From: Alphaproteobacteria bacterium
GTDB lineage: Bacteria; Pseudomonadota; Alphaproteobacteria; CAAHEQ01; UBA3637
Length of the DNA: 6,277 bases
Direction: 5' to 3'
Assembly (NCBI GenBank): GCA_900772625.1
Contig: CAAHEQ010000073.1
Span: 1-6,277, forward strand
The translations under genes were made by a program, and so were the position numbers. The notes under the pieces were generated by a model. The model saw nothing but the letters and a program-made list of their open reading frames with translations, made no database searches and was not told the origin of the DNA. Below are positions 6,018 to 6,277 of the stretch, piece by piece; position 1 is the first letter of the stretch, and each line of letters starts with the position of its first letter.

Positions 6018-6079
6018 CAATCCACCGCTTATAGAAGAATCAGAAATATTTTTAATATTTAATGATTGGAAAAATGGCT

Positions 6080-6088
6080 TGTGGATAA
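6080..6088 (-). promoter_or_regulatory. DnaA box, perfect
   Basis: TTATCCACA on the minus strand, the rightmost box, 40 bp upstream of the -35 of the rho promoter. DnaA bound here could influence rho transcription. Confidence 0.85.
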
Positions 6089-6127
6089 AATGCCCTACCA
6101 ACATTTTAACAATTTTCGGCAAACTGC

Positions 6128-6155
6128 TTGACAAGTAAATAAAAAAGTTTATACT
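6128..6155 (+). promoter_or_regulatory. Promoter of rho
   Basis: Perfect -35 TTGACA (6128-6133), 16-bp spacer, and -10 TATACT (6150-6155, one mismatch). Transcription would start near 6162, leaving a leader of about 45 nt before rho. It is the only good rightward promoter between the origin and rho. Confidence 0.7.
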
Positions 6156-6206
6156 AATAAGCATCTTATAACAATCTCCCACTCATTATATAAAGGAAAT
6201 CTTTGA

Positions 6207-6277
6207 ATGGATTTAAAAGAATTAAAAGCAAAAACCCCTGTTGAGTTATTGGCGTACGCAGAAGAGCTTGAAGTTGA
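6207..6277 (+). CDS. rho: Transcription termination factor Rho, N-terminal 23 codons (cut by window edge)
   Basis: The frame starts MDLKELKAKTPVELLAYAEE and continues LEV to the window edge. This is the conserved N-terminal Rho helical bundle (pattern xLKELKxKxPxELLxxAEELxVE). Rho is the hexameric RNA helicase that ends untranslated transcripts. The ATG is supported by AAAGGA at 6192-6197, 9 bp upstream, and by the promoter at 6128-6155. Only the start is visible, so the ATPase and RNA-binding motifs cannot be checked. Its place beside a DnaA-box cluster agrees with rho being a common origin neighbour in alphaproteobacteria. Confidence 0.85.
   Translation, partial: MDLKELKAKTPVELLAYAEELEV

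Larger units (their letters stand above)
5730..6120. other. oriC: Chromosomal replication origin (oriC), DnaA-box cluster
   Basis: About 390 bp without a credible gene, lying between leftward dnaQ-side genes and rightward rho. It contains four perfect DnaA boxes (5809-5817 -, 5919-5927 -, 6009-6017 +, 6080-6088 -). One-mismatch boxes lie at 5818-5826 -, 5865-5873 +, 5887-5895 +, 5899-5907 -, 5911-5919 - and 5984-5992 -, and a palindromic TTGTGCACAA at 5843-5852 matches TTATNCACA with one change on either strand. AT-rich stretches at 5730-5808 and 6040-6066 are candidate unwinding elements. One GANTC (CcrM-type) site is at 6037-6041; I did not find a TTAA-N7-TTAA CtrA-type site. Nearby parS, parA, parB, dnaQ and rho support the call. 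An open frame at 5920-6138 inside it is made partly of the boxes and is not counted as a gene. Confidence 0.88.

Noticed and set aside
5920..6138. 72-codon plus-strand open frame in the origin region
   Set aside because: It runs through the DnaA boxes, has no Shine-Dalgarno sequence, and its start lies inside a perfect DnaA box, so it is a chance frame in AT-rich DNA.

Overview
The window looks like the replication-origin neighbourhood of a low-GC alphaproteobacterium. The evidence is an AmiC-type amidase, the rsmG-parA-parB operon with consensus parS sites, an alphaproteobacterial-style dnaQ, and an intergenic DnaA-box cluster next to the start of rho. The low GC content and a cysteine-rich, surface-protein-like gene remnant suggest a host-associated lineage, but this assignment is inference from sequence character only.

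Layout, left to right. A 5'-truncated N-acetylmuramoyl-L-alanine amidase (AMIN + Amidase_3) and a small zinc-ribbon protein read rightward. They converge on parB across a 119-bp gap holding two dyads that can act as terminators. The leftward operon rsmG-parA-parB has overlapping junctions (4 bp and 8 bp). Three perfect copies of the 16-bp parS palindrome lie at its head, and one covers the ribosome-binding/start region of rsmG. Next, also leftward, are dnaQ (proofreading exonuclease) and an unrecognised secreted protein whose start overlaps the end of dnaQ by 23 bp. A full-consensus promoter drives dnaQ. Upstream of it, a strong terminator ends a leftward, start-less remnant of a cysteine-rich protein.

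From about 5730 to 6120 there is no credible gene. This stretch is AT-rich and carries four perfect DnaA boxes (TTATCCACA), several one-mismatch boxes and a 17-bp direct repeat, so it is very probably oriC. A promoter and Shine-Dalgarno sequence then lead into the first 23 codons of rho at the right edge.

The genes nearest the origin point away from it, co-directional with the forks: dnaQ and rsmG-parA-parB leftward, rho rightward. The amidase and zinc-ribbon genes are head-on. DnaA would open the origin, ParB would load on the parS cluster about 2 kb away, and ParA would move the complex. I found no convincing new defence or mobile system. The most unusual items are the parS placed over the rsmG start, the dnaQ-coupled secreted protein and the cysteine-rich gene remnant abutting the origin.
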